Source: Bacteroidales bacterium UBA2861 (GTDB taxonomy: Bacteria; Bacteroidota; Bacteroidia; Bacteroidales; UBA932). Taken from it: DNA of 64,000 nt. Position numbers and translations under genes: made by a program. Positions within the stretch are counted from its first letter, which is position 1. The number at the start of each line of letters is the position of its first letter. Below the pieces are notes generated by a model. It searched no databases. It had not been told where the DNA came from and was given only the letters and a program-made list of their open reading frames with translations. The stretch is taken from contig DEFD01000031.1 in the NCBI GenBank assembly GCA_002350615.1, positions 1-64,000 on the forward strand. Direction: 5' to 3'. Positions 1 to 7,752 of this stretch are shown piece after piece.

Positions 1-12
1 AGGATTTTTATG

Positions 13-20
13 TAAGTTTG
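13..20 (+). promoter_or_regulatory. -7 promoter box of the SRP RNA gene
   Basis: The octamer TAAGTTTG fits the Bacteroidota TAnnTTTG box and lies 4 nt before the folded 5' end of the SRP RNA. The matching -33 box would lie outside the window. Confidence 0.6.
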
Positions 21-24
21 CAGC

Positions 25-121
25 GGGAAAGTCGTACACGACCAGCTCCCTCCCAACTCCCCCAGGGCAGGAATGCAGCAAGGGTAAGAGGTTGTAGCGG
101 TGCGATGTGCTAAGCTTTCCC
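25..121 (+). ncRNA. ffs: signal recognition particle RNA (small bacterial 4.5S type)
   Basis: This is the RNA scaffold of the signal recognition particle, which binds Ffh and targets nascent membrane proteins to the membrane. The diagnostic part is the Ffh-binding helix 8 region around 62-84 (CAGGGCAGGAATGCAGCAAG), with the asymmetric-loop AGCA and the GGAA-like apical loop. The 5' end GGGAAAG (25-31) pairs with CTTTCCC (115-121), and GTCGTAC (31-37) pairs with GTGCGAT (100-106). A T-run follows at 122-127. A -7 promoter box sits just upstream. Length is about 97 nt, as in other Bacteroidota SRP RNAs. The exact ends are inferred from pairing. Confidence 0.85.
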
Positions 122-165
122 TTTTTTGTTTTCCCCCGGTATTTCCGGGTGCAGCAGGATTCAGG

Positions 166-1527
166 ATGAAATCGGACATTATTATAATAGGAGGTGGCGC
201 CTCCGGGCTGATGGCGGCTTATGCGGCTGCGAAAGTATTTGTAGATGCCGGTTTGCCGGCGGACGTAACTGTCCTCGAAAAGATGCCCCGCCCTGCGAGA
301 AAGATTATGCTAACCGGCAAAGGTCGATGCAATTTCAGCAATATAAAGCCCTGGAACGACTTCTGCACCCATATCCGCAGCAAAGCGGATTTCGTGAAGC
401 CCGCTTTTTACAATTTCAGCCCCGACGACCTGCTTGCCTTTTTCGAATCCCAGGGCATGCAGTCCGTCGTGGAGAGGGGAGACCGGGCATTTCCCGAATC
501 ACACAAGTCCTCCGAGGTCATCGACACCCTTGTCCGGGCCTGCCACGGGGTGGGCGTGAAAATCGTTCCCGAGGCAAGCGTTGCCGAAGTGAGCAAGTCC
601 GAAAACTTCAGGATTCTCCTCGAAGACGGCAGGGAATGGTTCTGCAAGAGCCTGATAATCGCCACCGGAGGTCTTTCCTATCCTGCGACCGGCTCTACCG
701 GGGACGGATATCGTTTCGCGGAGGCCTTCGGCCATCATCTGACTCCGCTTTTCCCCTCGCTCACCGCCCTCGTTCCAGTGGCTTACAAACGCGATGTGAC
801 AATCGATCACGGTGTTATTCACCGGGATACGCCGCTTGCTCCGCTCGGGGAAAAACTGAAAGGCGTCCAGTTGAAAAACATCGCTGCAAGGCTGCTCATA
901 GAAGGGACCGTCGCACAGGATGAGTTCGGCGATATCGATTTCACGGACGGCGGAATAGAGGGGCCGATAGGATTCCAACTCAGCCGCAAGGCGGTGAAAG
1001 CAATGATAAACGGGTCGAAAGTGTCCCTAGTGATGGATCTGAAACCGGCAGTGCCGCTGGAAGAACTCGTTGCACGGGTGAAGGAGCTTTGGACAGAAGT
1101 GGACAAGGATCCCAGAAGCCGTGGCCTGAGGGAAAAGGAAAAATGCAGGATCCTTCTCGGCAAGCTCATGCCATGGGAACTGATTCCGGGCTTTGTTCAT
1201 GCTAATCCAGAGATCATGACCTTGCAAAGGAAGTCCCGTACCGATACTAAACTTTGGATAAACCTGGTGCCGATAGCCAGATGCCTTAAAGAATGGGTAT
1301 TCGATATCGAAGGTTTTGTCGGCTATGAGCGCTGTGTTGTTACCGCCGGGGGCGTAGATCTCGCTGAAGTGCAGCGCAAGACCATGGAATCCCGTTTGTG
1401 CGAAGGACTTTATCTTTGCGGGGAGCTCCTGGATGTGGATTGCGATACGGGAGGCTACAATCTCCAGTGTGCGTTCAGTACCGGCTTCCTGGCCGGCCAG
1501 TCCGCCGCCAAGGCCCTGTTCCCTTAA
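166..1527 (+). CDS. HI0933/YhiN-family FAD-dependent oxidoreductase
   Basis: This 453-residue flavoprotein belongs to the HI0933 (YhiN, 'aminoacetone oxidase-like') family of Rossmann-fold FAD proteins, whose physiological substrate is not established. Visible motifs are the N-terminal dinucleotide-binding GGGASGLMAAY (about residues 10-20), TGKGRCNFSN, the family signature GGLSYPATGSTGDGY mid-protein, and the C-terminal FAD contact GELLDVDCDTGGYNLQ. I take ATG 166 as the start because the upstream in-frame codons run back into the SRP RNA and its terminator, and MKSDIIIIGGG is the normal N-terminus. A second, more divergent paralogue lies at 52678-53943. Confidence 0.85.
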   Translation: MKSDIIIIGGGASGLMAAYAAAKVFVDAGLPADVTVLEKMPRPARKIMLTGKGRCNFSNIKPWNDFCTHIRSKADFVKPAFYNFSPDDLLAFFESQGMQSVVERGDRAFPESHKSSEVIDTLVRACHGVGVKIVPEASVAEVSKSENFRILLEDGREWFCKSLIIATGGLSYPATGSTGDGYRFAEAFGHHLTPLFPSLTALVPVAYKRDVTIDHGVIHRDTPLAPLGEKLKGVQLKNIAARLLIEGTVAQDEFGDIDFTDGGIEGPIGFQLSRKAVKAMINGSKVSLVMDLKPAVPLEELVARVKELWTEVDKDPRSRGLREKEKCRILLGKLMPWELIPGFVHANPEIMTLQRKSRTDTKLWINLVPIARCLKEWVFDIEGFVGYERCVVTAGGVDLAEVQRKTMESRLCEGLYLCGELLDVDCDTGGYNLQCAFSTGFLAGQSAAKALFP

Positions 1528-1531
1528 TGAT

Positions 1532-1653
1532 GAGGTAGGCCATCGTGGCTTACGAAAAAGGTCTGGATTCCTCCAGATTGCTACGGGCGAAGCCCGCGGG
1601 GTTCGGGGTGTCCCCGAGAGGAGGCCACTGTGGTTCACGAAAAAAGGTCTGGA
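1532..1653. repeat. pair of imperfect ~36-nt direct repeats (1532-1567 and 1618-1653)
   Basis: Both copies read roughly GAGG(T)AGGCC..GTGG..ACGAAAAA followed by GGTCTGGA. The first copy ends in a weak hairpin, TCTGGA (1562-1567) with TCCAGA (1572-1577). The second leads into the strong terminator. Between them are small GC-rich hairpins, for example CGGGC/GCCCG near 1584-1596. The first copy looks like a decayed duplicate of the terminator module. Confidence 0.6.
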
Positions 1654-1672
1654 AAAAAACCAGACCTTTTTT
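1641..1672. terminator. bidirectional rho-independent terminator
   Basis: AAAAAGGTCTGG pairs with CCAGACCTTTTT around an A-rich loop. It is flanked by A- and T-runs, so it can serve both the flavoprotein gene on the plus strand and tRNA-Thr on the minus strand. Confidence 0.85.
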
Positions 1673-1675
1673 GTG

Positions 1676-1748
1676 AGCCACTCATCAGGCTCGAACTGAC
1701 GACCTGCGCGTTACGAATGCGCTGCTCTACCGACTGAGCTAAAGTGGC
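1676..1748 (-). tRNA. tRNA-Thr (anticodon CGT)
   Basis: On the minus strand the acceptor GCCACTT pairs with GAGTGGC (one T-G pair). The D arm is GCTC/GAGC, the anticodon loop is TTCGTAA with anticodon CGT, and the T arm carries TTCGAGC. The discriminator base reads T and CCA is not encoded. The closing pair of the anticodon stem (positions 31 and 39) reads A-C, a mismatch worth checking. A TATATTTG box on the minus strand at 1759-1766 is the probable promoter. Confidence 0.9.
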
Positions 1749-1758
1749 TTTTCGACTG

Positions 1759-1766
1759 CAAATATA
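1759..1766 (-). promoter_or_regulatory. -7 promoter box of tRNA-Thr
   Basis: The minus strand reads TATATTTG, 10 nt before the first tRNA base and immediately after the nhaA stop codon. The tRNA therefore probably has its own promoter rather than relying on read-through from nhaA. Confidence 0.65.
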
Positions 1767-1767
1767 A

Positions 1768-3171
1768 TTATTTTTTCCTTATTCCCTTAAAAATATTTAC
1801 CAGTACGCTTCCCAGGATGCCTGAACTGAGCGAGCCGAGCAAAACCGCAATCTTACCCATGTCGCGCATCTGCTGCATCACTTCCGGACTCTGCCCGCCG
1901 AAGGACAGTGTATCTACGAAAATGGACATGGTGAAACCGATACCTCCGAGGCAGGCGACCGCGAAAAACATCGGCCAGCTGGCCTTGTCGGGCATCTCGC
2001 CGACTTTGCACTTTACCGCAAGCCAGCTGGAAAGGGTAATCCCTATAGGCTTGCCCAGCAGCAGTCCGAGGAAGATACCCATTCCCACGCCGCCCAGGGC
2101 AGGATCGAAGTGGAATACGTTGAAGTATGACAGGTCACTGATCTCCACGCCGGCATTCGCAAGTGCGAATACAGGCATGATGAGGAAATTGACCCAAGGG
2201 GACAGGAAATTCTCCACCCGGTAAGTCATCTCCATGGAACCGTCGGCGATTTGGCTGAGCTTCTTGAGGCAGTGCCTCTGGGGCCCGTTTGGATATGCCA
2301 TGGAGGGGACGGAAGCATAATCGTCAAACCTCTGGTTGTATATCTTCCATTTATGCTGGAACTGGGACTTGTTGTATCTCGGTGTCGCGGGAATGAGGAA
2401 AGCCATCACCACGCCGGACATCGTCGCATGGATGCCCGAGTAGTAGAACAGAATCCATACAAAGGTCGCGAGAACCAGGTACGGAGCCATTTTTTTCTCT
2501 CCGATGCGCCTGAGAAGCAGTGTCAGGAGGATGACCAGGAAGGCGATGCCCAGGAGCAGGAAATTGATTTTCCCTCCGTAGAAGAGCGCTACCACAAGGA
2601 TGGCTATGAGGTCGTCCGCTATGGCGAGGGCGGTGAGGAAGACTTTCAGCGAAACCGGCACCTTGTCGCCGAGGACGGACAGTATGCACACTGCAAAAGC
2701 GATGTCGGTGGCTGTAGGGATACCCCAGCCCGATGCCGCCGGCGTACCGTGGTTGACAAGGGTATAGATGATGGCGGGCGCTACCACTCCTCCGAAGGCC
2801 GCTATTATCGGCATGAGCGCCTTCTTTGGAGATGACAGCTCTCCGTATGCGACTTCCCTTCGGATCTCAAGTCCTACCGTAAAGAAGAAAACCACCATCA
2901 GGATGTCGTTTATGAATCCTTCGATGGTCATTCCCCGAGGGATGGAGAGATCCATGCCGCCCGACGGGCTTGCCAGGTGGATGGTGAAGGTGGTGTTAAG
3001 AATATCGTGATAAAGCTGCTTTGTGAAAGGCAGGTTCGCGAGGAGCATGGCCAGAGCTACGCAGGCAAGCAGGATGATTCCCTGCGCCCAGGGCTGCTTG
3101 CCGAAAGTCCGGCTCCTCATTTCAAAATTGCGTATTCCCTTGTTCCAGGTATAAATTGGAATCAGTCTCAT
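1768..3171 (-). CDS. nhaA: Na+/H+ antiporter NhaA
   Basis: This is an inner-membrane antiporter that exports Na+ in exchange for H+ for pH and sodium homeostasis. The 467 residues form about 11-12 hydrophobic segments. The transport core contains ALAIADDLIAI with the paired Asp residues that bind ions in NhaA. It is longer than E. coli NhaA (388 residues) because of an N-terminal extension and a hydrophilic loop of roughly 70 residues mid-protein (near TPRYNKSQFQHKW), a feature I associate with Bacteroidota homologues. ATG 3171 lies 1 nt after the stop of the upstream exonuclease gene, so dnaN, the exonuclease and nhaA probably form one minus-strand operon. An internal ATG 16 residues later is an alternative start. 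Confidence 0.93.
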   Translation of the reverse strand: MRLIPIYTWNKGIRNFEMRSRTFGKQPWAQGIILLACVALAMLLANLPFTKQLYHDILNTTFTIHLASPSGGMDLSIPRGMTIEGFINDILMVVFFFTVGLEIRREVAYGELSSPKKALMPIIAAFGGVVAPAIIYTLVNHGTPAASGWGIPTATDIAFAVCILSVLGDKVPVSLKVFLTALAIADDLIAILVVALFYGGKINFLLLGIAFLVILLTLLLRRIGEKKMAPYLVLATFVWILFYYSGIHATMSGVVMAFLIPATPRYNKSQFQHKWKIYNQRFDDYASVPSMAYPNGPQRHCLKKLSQIADGSMEMTYRVENFLSPWVNFLIMPVFALANAGVEISDLSYFNVFHFDPALGGVGMGIFLGLLLGKPIGITLSSWLAVKCKVGEMPDKASWPMFFAVACLGGIGFTMSIFVDTLSFGGQSPEVMQQMRDMGKIAVLLGSLSSGILGSVLVNIFKGIRKK

Positions 3172-3172
3172 G

Positions 3173-4195
3173 TCAAGCGTTCCCGAATTTATCTTTCAGC
3201 GCTTTGAGCGCATTTTTCTCACATTCGTCGTAAAGGGCGCTGAGTTTGTCTTTTGTGTCCTGGGTGAAATCGCGGTCCAGGACCCACTGCAGAAAACCGC
3301 GTCTGCTGTCGATCTTATATAATTCTTCGATGGTTTTTCCGCGGTATTTGCCGAAATTAAGGTAAATCTTTCCGTCGGAACGGCGGACGATTTTTCCGGC
3401 TATATCCACGAATTCTTCCTTGTCAAGAACTACTTTGCCGGAATCCGGATCCCGTTTTTTGAGCGGAAAGTCGGCAAGGGCTTCGGCGTCCTTCCCCAGA
3501 AGGTCGTCGGCTTCCACATGGATGTGCTGCTGCAGGATATGCTCGCCCGGAGTATTGAAAATCTCGGACATCTTGAGCAGGAGTTCATAAGTGGCCCTCG
3601 TATCGGCCGCGGCTGAATGGGCGTCTTCGAAATCCCGGCCCTCGTGGAAAAGCGCATACGCGGATTTCAGGGTGCGGGGCATCAGTTTATAGACGATTTT
3701 CTGGACATCCACCATCTTGGCGGCCTGCAGGTCGGTCCTGGAAAGGATGTCGAGCACTTTGCGGGCTTCCGCCTTCGCCTCTTCGCTCACTTCCTCTCCG
3801 GCGGAACAGCGCATCCTGCAATATGCTTTCAGCCTTTCGAACTCGCTGGAGAGCAGCGGGAGGTCGTAACGCTCGGAATTGTATCCGCCCAGGTCGCAAC
3901 CTTCCATCCACTCCACGATCTCGCCGATATAGCAGATCAGAGGTTTCTCTTTTTCAAGGTCGGAATCGTAGATGTGGTTGACCTTGCTGGCGGAAGGGTC
4001 CATGCGGTGCTGCCTTCCCTTGCTGAAATTGTCCTTGGGGTAGTCCCAGGGGCGGAAACGCCATACTTTTTCAGCGGTCCGGCCGTCCGGGAAGACCTTC
4101 AGGAAGCAAAGCTCCGCAATACAGTCTGTAGCGATATCGAGACCCGTGCTTTCTATGTCGAAGAACAGCAGGGGCCGTTTGAGTTCCAGGTTCAT
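3173..4195 (-). CDS. DnaQ-like 3'-5' exonuclease with C-terminal exonuclease-X-type domain
   Basis: The 340-residue protein begins with a DEDDh exonuclease domain. Exo I is FDIESTGLD (Asp/Glu metal ligands, about residues 13-21), the middle acidic motif lies around GYNSERYDLPLL, and Exo III is HSAAADTRATYELL with the general-base His and final Asp. The C-terminal 60 residues (YLNFGKYRGKTIEELY onward) match the small domain found behind exonuclease-X-like proteins. The likely role is DNA repair or processing rather than the replicative epsilon subunit. It lies 11 nt downstream of dnaN, which supports a DNA-metabolism role. The substrate is inferred. Confidence 0.85.
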   Translation of the reverse strand: MNLELKRPLLFFDIESTGLDIATDCIAELCFLKVFPDGRTAEKVWRFRPWDYPKDNFSKGRQHRMDPSASKVNHIYDSDLEKEKPLICYIGEIVEWMEGCDLGGYNSERYDLPLLSSEFERLKAYCRMRCSAGEEVSEEAKAEARKVLDILSRTDLQAAKMVDVQKIVYKLMPRTLKSAYALFHEGRDFEDAHSAAADTRATYELLLKMSEIFNTPGEHILQQHIHVEADDLLGKDAEALADFPLKKRDPDSGKVVLDKEEFVDIAGKIVRRSDGKIYLNFGKYRGKTIEELYKIDSRRGFLQWVLDRDFTQDTKDKLSALYDECEKNALKALKDKFGNA

Positions 4196-4206
4196 TTGAA
4201 AACTGT

Positions 4207-5328
4207 TTAGGAAACCATTATCGGCATCAGGATGCCGCAGATCTTTTCGCTTCCGGCTTCTTCCTCGGGAGGAAGGATGAGAGCGGCCCTGCGGGAATCA
4301 CCGAATTTCATCACCACCGTCTCGCAGCTCATGTTGCTGAGAATCTCGATGAGGAAAGAGGACTTGAAGCCTATGGTGAGGTCTTCTCCGCTGTAGTCGC
4401 AGGATATCTTTTCGTAGGCGGCGATGGCGAAGCCGAGGTCCTGTGCCGTTATTTCAAGCTGTCCGGGCTTGAGCTCAAGCTTGATGTGGTTGGAGGCCTT
4501 GTTGGCGCAGACAGCGACGCGGCGGACCGTGTTTACGAAAGCGGCCCTGTCTATCTTGAGTACGTTGGAGTTGTTCTGCGGGATGACTTCGCGGTATTTG
4601 GGATATTTGCCGACAACCAGGCGGCAGACCATCATGGTGGCTCCGAAAAGGAATACCACGGTGGAAGAGTCGAAACTGATGGTGACGTCTCCGTCCTCCT
4701 TGCTGACGATGCCCTTGAGCACGTTCGCAGGCTTCTTGTGAAGGATGAAGCTCGCTGCCTGTTCGGCCTTCACGTCGGCCGTGGTGTAGCAGATGAGCTT
4801 ATGCGAATCGGAAGCCACCAGGGTGGTGGATTCGGGCGTGATGTCGAAGAAGATACCGTTGAATGCGGGGCGCATCTCATCGTCGGCCGTCGCATAAACA
4901 GTGCCGTTGATGCCTTCCACCAGGGATTCGGCGGGGAATACTATGGTGGAGGAATCAGCCCCTGTGCCCTTGATTTCGGGGTAGTCCTCGGCGGGGAAGT
5001 AGGGGAAGGAGGAATTACCGTTGCTCCAGATGCAGTCGAACGACGAATCCCCGGTAGTCTTGATTGTGACCGGCTGGTCGGGAAGGGCCCTGAAGAGGTC
5101 CAGGATCTGCCTTGCAGGCACGGCGATGCTGCCGGCTTCCTCCACGGAGTCGGGTTCCACCAGGGTGCGGAGGGTAAGGTCTCCGTCGGAGGCGGTGATT
5201 TCGAGCATCTTGTCCTTTATCACGAAAAGGAAGTTGTCAAGTATGGGATTTGTGGTTTTGGAGGGAATTGCCTTGGATACGTCGTTGATTCCCTTGAGTA
5301 GTGCTGCACTTGAAACGCTGAAGTCCAT
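4207..5328 (-). CDS. dnaN: DNA polymerase III beta subunit (sliding clamp)
   Basis: The 373-residue protein is the ring-shaped processivity clamp that tethers polymerase III and other DNA enzymes to the template. The N-terminus (MDFSVSSAALLKGIN, then NPILDNFLF) and the three repeated clamp domains are typical. The C-terminus ends in LILPPEEE.. followed by a short hydrophobic tail (MPIMVS). Length matches the family. It is the first gene of a minus-strand run with the exonuclease and nhaA, not next to dnaA as in many other phyla. A TATATTTG box lies 20 nt upstream of its start. Confidence 0.96.
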   Translation of the reverse strand: MDFSVSSAALLKGINDVSKAIPSKTTNPILDNFLFVIKDKMLEITASDGDLTLRTLVEPDSVEEAGSIAVPARQILDLFRALPDQPVTIKTTGDSSFDCIWSNGNSSFPYFPAEDYPEIKGTGADSSTIVFPAESLVEGINGTVYATADDEMRPAFNGIFFDITPESTTLVASDSHKLICYTTADVKAEQAASFILHKKPANVLKGIVSKEDGDVTISFDSSTVVFLFGATMMVCRLVVGKYPKYREVIPQNNSNVLKIDRAAFVNTVRRVAVCANKASNHIKLELKPGQLEITAQDLGFAIAAYEKISCDYSGEDLTIGFKSSFLIEILSNMSCETVVMKFGDSRRAALILPPEEEAGSEKICGILMPIMVS

Positions 5329-5348
5329 ATAACATCTATTTAAGTACG

Positions 5349-5356
5349 CAAATATA
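5349..5356 (-). promoter_or_regulatory. -7 promoter box of dnaN operon
   Basis: The minus strand reads TATATTTG, 20 nt before the dnaN ATG, within the 100-nt divergent region shared with the HtrA gene. I see no good -33 TTTG at the usual distance. Confidence 0.55.
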
Positions 5357-5428
5357 GGAATTATTTCCTGATTATGGCATATCTTTTGATTTTAGTTTCA
5401 CTCGCGAAAAAATGTTAAAACTAAAGAT

Positions 5429-6883
5429 ATGAGCAAGAACTTTATGACAGTTGCCGTGTCCGTGCTTCTGAGCGCCGGAGTCGCGGCAGGAATCGTCAAG
5501 GCGGCAACTCCTTCGGCAGACGCCGCCACTACTACGACCACATCCTATTCAATTGACGGTGCAGCTTATCGTACTGTCAATTTGGCAGAGAACGATTATC
5601 CCGATTTCACCTATGCCGCGGAATCCGCCGTGGATGCGGTGGTATTCGTGAAGGTGACCATCAAGACGCAGCAGCAATACTCCATCGATCCTTTCTTCAA
5701 GTTCTTTTTCGGGGACCAGTTGCCCCAGACACAGGAACGTGAACAGCAGGGGAGCGGTTCGGGCGTGATCATCCGCGGCGACGGATACATAGTCACCAAT
5801 AACCATGTGGTGCAGGGCGCCACCAAGGTGGAAGTAACTCTCAACAACAACAAGGTTTACGAGGCCAAGGTCATCGGCACCGACCCCGTCACTGACGTCG
5901 CCCTCCTGAAGATTGAGGCGGAAGGCCTGCCCATCGTGCCTTTCGCCGATTCCGACCGGCTCCGCCTCGGCGAATGGGTGCTCGCCATAGGATCGCCTCT
6001 CGGCGAACAGCTCCGCGGCACCATTACCGCCGGTATAGTGAGTGCAAAGGGACGCAGCATGCCCAATTACGACGGTGAATTCAGGATCGAATCTTTCATC
6101 CAGACCGATGCGGCGGTGAACCCCGGCAACTCCGGCGGCGCCCTTGTGAACAAGAAAGGTGAACTCGTTGGCATCAATACCGCCATCGTTTCCCAGACAG
6201 GGTCTTACAGCGGATATTCTTTCGCAGTGCCTTCAAACATAGTCAAGAAAGTAGTAGGCGACCTCATCGATTTCGGCAGCGTCAAGCGTGCCAGACTCGG
6301 TGTTGCGATGAGCCCGGTTACTGAAAAAATTTCAGAGGAACTGAAACTTTCTTCGCTTGAAGGCGTATATATAAACGAGGTTGCAAAAGGCGGAGCCGCA
6401 GACAAGGCCGGCTTGAAAGAGGGAGATATCCTCCTCAAGGTGGATGAAACCCTCATCAAGTCCCCTTCGGCTTTGCAGGAGAAGGTCAATTCCTATCATC
6501 CCGGCGACAAGGCGACGCTCACCGTTATCCGCGGCGGCAAGAACCTTGAACTCCAGGTGGAATTCCAGGGATCCGATGCTACGACCGGAACCGTGGACGA
6601 GGATGGCGCGGTAGCCTTCTACGGAGGCAAACTCCGTGAGGCTCCGAAGGAAAAGCTCGGGATGCTCGGACTCAAGAAGGGAGTCGAGATCGTATCCGCC
6701 GGCAACGGCGTGCTTGCGAATGCGGGAGCCAGTGACGGATTCATCATCCTCTATGTGAACGACCAGCCTGTAAGCAGCCCTCAGGATGTGCTGAACATCG
6801 CGAAAAAGAGCCGCAGGGCCATTTATGTCGAGGGTGTTGATTCCGTCGGCAAGAAAGGCTTCTTCGGGTTCGCGAAAGAATAG
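5429..6883 (+). CDS. degP: periplasmic serine protease HtrA/DegP family
   Basis: This 484-residue envelope protease/chaperone degrades or refolds damaged periplasmic proteins. A signal peptide covers about residues 1-30 (hydrophobic core VAVSVLLSAGVAAGIV). The chymotrypsin-like domain shows the full triad: His126 (NNHVV), Asp156 (TDVALL) and Ser235 (GNSGGA). Two PDZ domains follow, the first beginning near RARLGVAMSP with GLKEGDILLKVD, the second near the C-terminus with GFIILYVNDQPVSSPQDV. Length and architecture fit Do/DegQ proteases. Only 5 nt separate it from the sigma-factor gene, so the two are probably co-transcribed. Confidence 0.93.
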   Translation: MSKNFMTVAVSVLLSAGVAAGIVKAATPSADAATTTTTSYSIDGAAYRTVNLAENDYPDFTYAAESAVDAVVFVKVTIKTQQQYSIDPFFKFFFGDQLPQTQEREQQGSGSGVIIRGDGYIVTNNHVVQGATKVEVTLNNNKVYEAKVIGTDPVTDVALLKIEAEGLPIVPFADSDRLRLGEWVLAIGSPLGEQLRGTITAGIVSAKGRSMPNYDGEFRIESFIQTDAAVNPGNSGGALVNKKGELVGINTAIVSQTGSYSGYSFAVPSNIVKKVVGDLIDFGSVKRARLGVAMSPVTEKISEELKLSSLEGVYINEVAKGGAADKAGLKEGDILLKVDETLIKSPSALQEKVNSYHPGDKATLTVIRGGKNLELQVEFQGSDATTGTVDEDGAVAFYGGKLREAPKEKLGMLGLKKGVEIVSAGNGVLANAGASDGFIILYVNDQPVSSPQDVLNIAKKSRRAIYVEGVDSVGKKGFFGFAKE

Positions 6884-6888
6884 TTTAT

Positions 6889-7749
6889 ATGAGACAGTTA
6901 AAGATCACAAAGTCCATTACCAACCGCGAAAGCGCCTCCCTGGACAAGTATCTCCAGGAAATCGGCCGCGAAGAGCTGGTTACCCCGGAGGAAGAGGTCG
7001 AGCTTGCGCAGAAGATCCGCAAGGGCGACAAGGAAGCCCTGGAGAAACTTACCAAGGCTAACCTGAGGTTCGTGGTGTCCGTTGCGAAACAGTACCAGAA
7101 CCAGGGACTCAGCCTCCCCGACCTTATCAACGAAGGAAATCTCGGCCTTATCAAGGCGGCGGAGAAATTCGATGAAACCAGGGGATTCAAATTCATTTCC
7201 TATGCCGTGTGGTGGATCCGCCAGTCCATTCTGCAGGCACTCGCCGAGCAGTCCAGGATCGTCCGTCTTCCGCTCAACCAGGTAGGTTCGCTGAACAAGA
7301 TAAACAAGGCTCTGGGCAAGTTCGAGCAGGAGCATGAGCGCCAGCCGTCAACGGAAGAGCTTGCTGAGATGATAGACATTCCGCAGTACAAGATTGCCGA
7401 CACCCTCAGGGTCAGCGGCCGTCATGTGAGCGTGGACGCACCTTTCGTGGAAGGGGAGGACAACAGCCTTCTGGACGTGCTGCCGAACGATGACAGCCCC
7501 ATGGCAGACAAAGGCCTGACCAACGAGAGCCTCAGCATCGAGATAGAGCGCGCCCTGCAGATCCTCACAGGACGCGAGCGCGAGATCATCAAGAGCTTCT
7601 TCGGCATCGGATGCCAGGAAATGACGCTCGAAGAAATCGGCGAAAGGCTGGATCTTACCCGTGAGCGCGTGCGTCAGATAAAGGAGAAGGCTATCCGCAA
7701 GCTGAAAAAGCCGGCGGCGAGCAAGTTGCTAAAATCCTATCTCGGTTAA
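6889..7749 (+). CDS. rpoD: RNA polymerase primary sigma factor (RpoD/SigA type)
   Basis: The 286-residue protein directs RNA polymerase to housekeeping promoters. It contains region 1.2 (SLDKYLQEIGREELVTPEEE), region 2 with the near-invariant NLRFVVSVAKQYQNQGL and GFKFISYAVWWIRQ, region 3, and region 4 with the helix-turn-helix LTRERVRQIKEKAIRKL. It lacks region 1.1 and the non-conserved insertion of E. coli sigma70, which is the usual short form of the Bacteroidota primary sigma factor. That form matches the TAnnTTTG promoters seen throughout the window. It lies between the HtrA gene (5 nt) and argS (3 nt). Confidence 0.95.
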   Translation: MRQLKITKSITNRESASLDKYLQEIGREELVTPEEEVELAQKIRKGDKEALEKLTKANLRFVVSVAKQYQNQGLSLPDLINEGNLGLIKAAEKFDETRGFKFISYAVWWIRQSILQALAEQSRIVRLPLNQVGSLNKINKALGKFEQEHERQPSTEELAEMIDIPQYKIADTLRVSGRHVSVDAPFVEGEDNSLLDVLPNDDSPMADKGLTNESLSIEIERALQILTGREREIIKSFFGIGCQEMTLEEIGERLDLTRERVRQIKEKAIRKLKKPAASKLLKSYLG

Positions 7750-7752
7750 AGG

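Noticed and set aside
1..121. tmRNA or 6S RNA as identity of the first structured RNA
   Set aside because: The Ffh-binding helix 8 motif and closing stem fit SRP RNA. There is no tRNA-like domain and no long open bubble.
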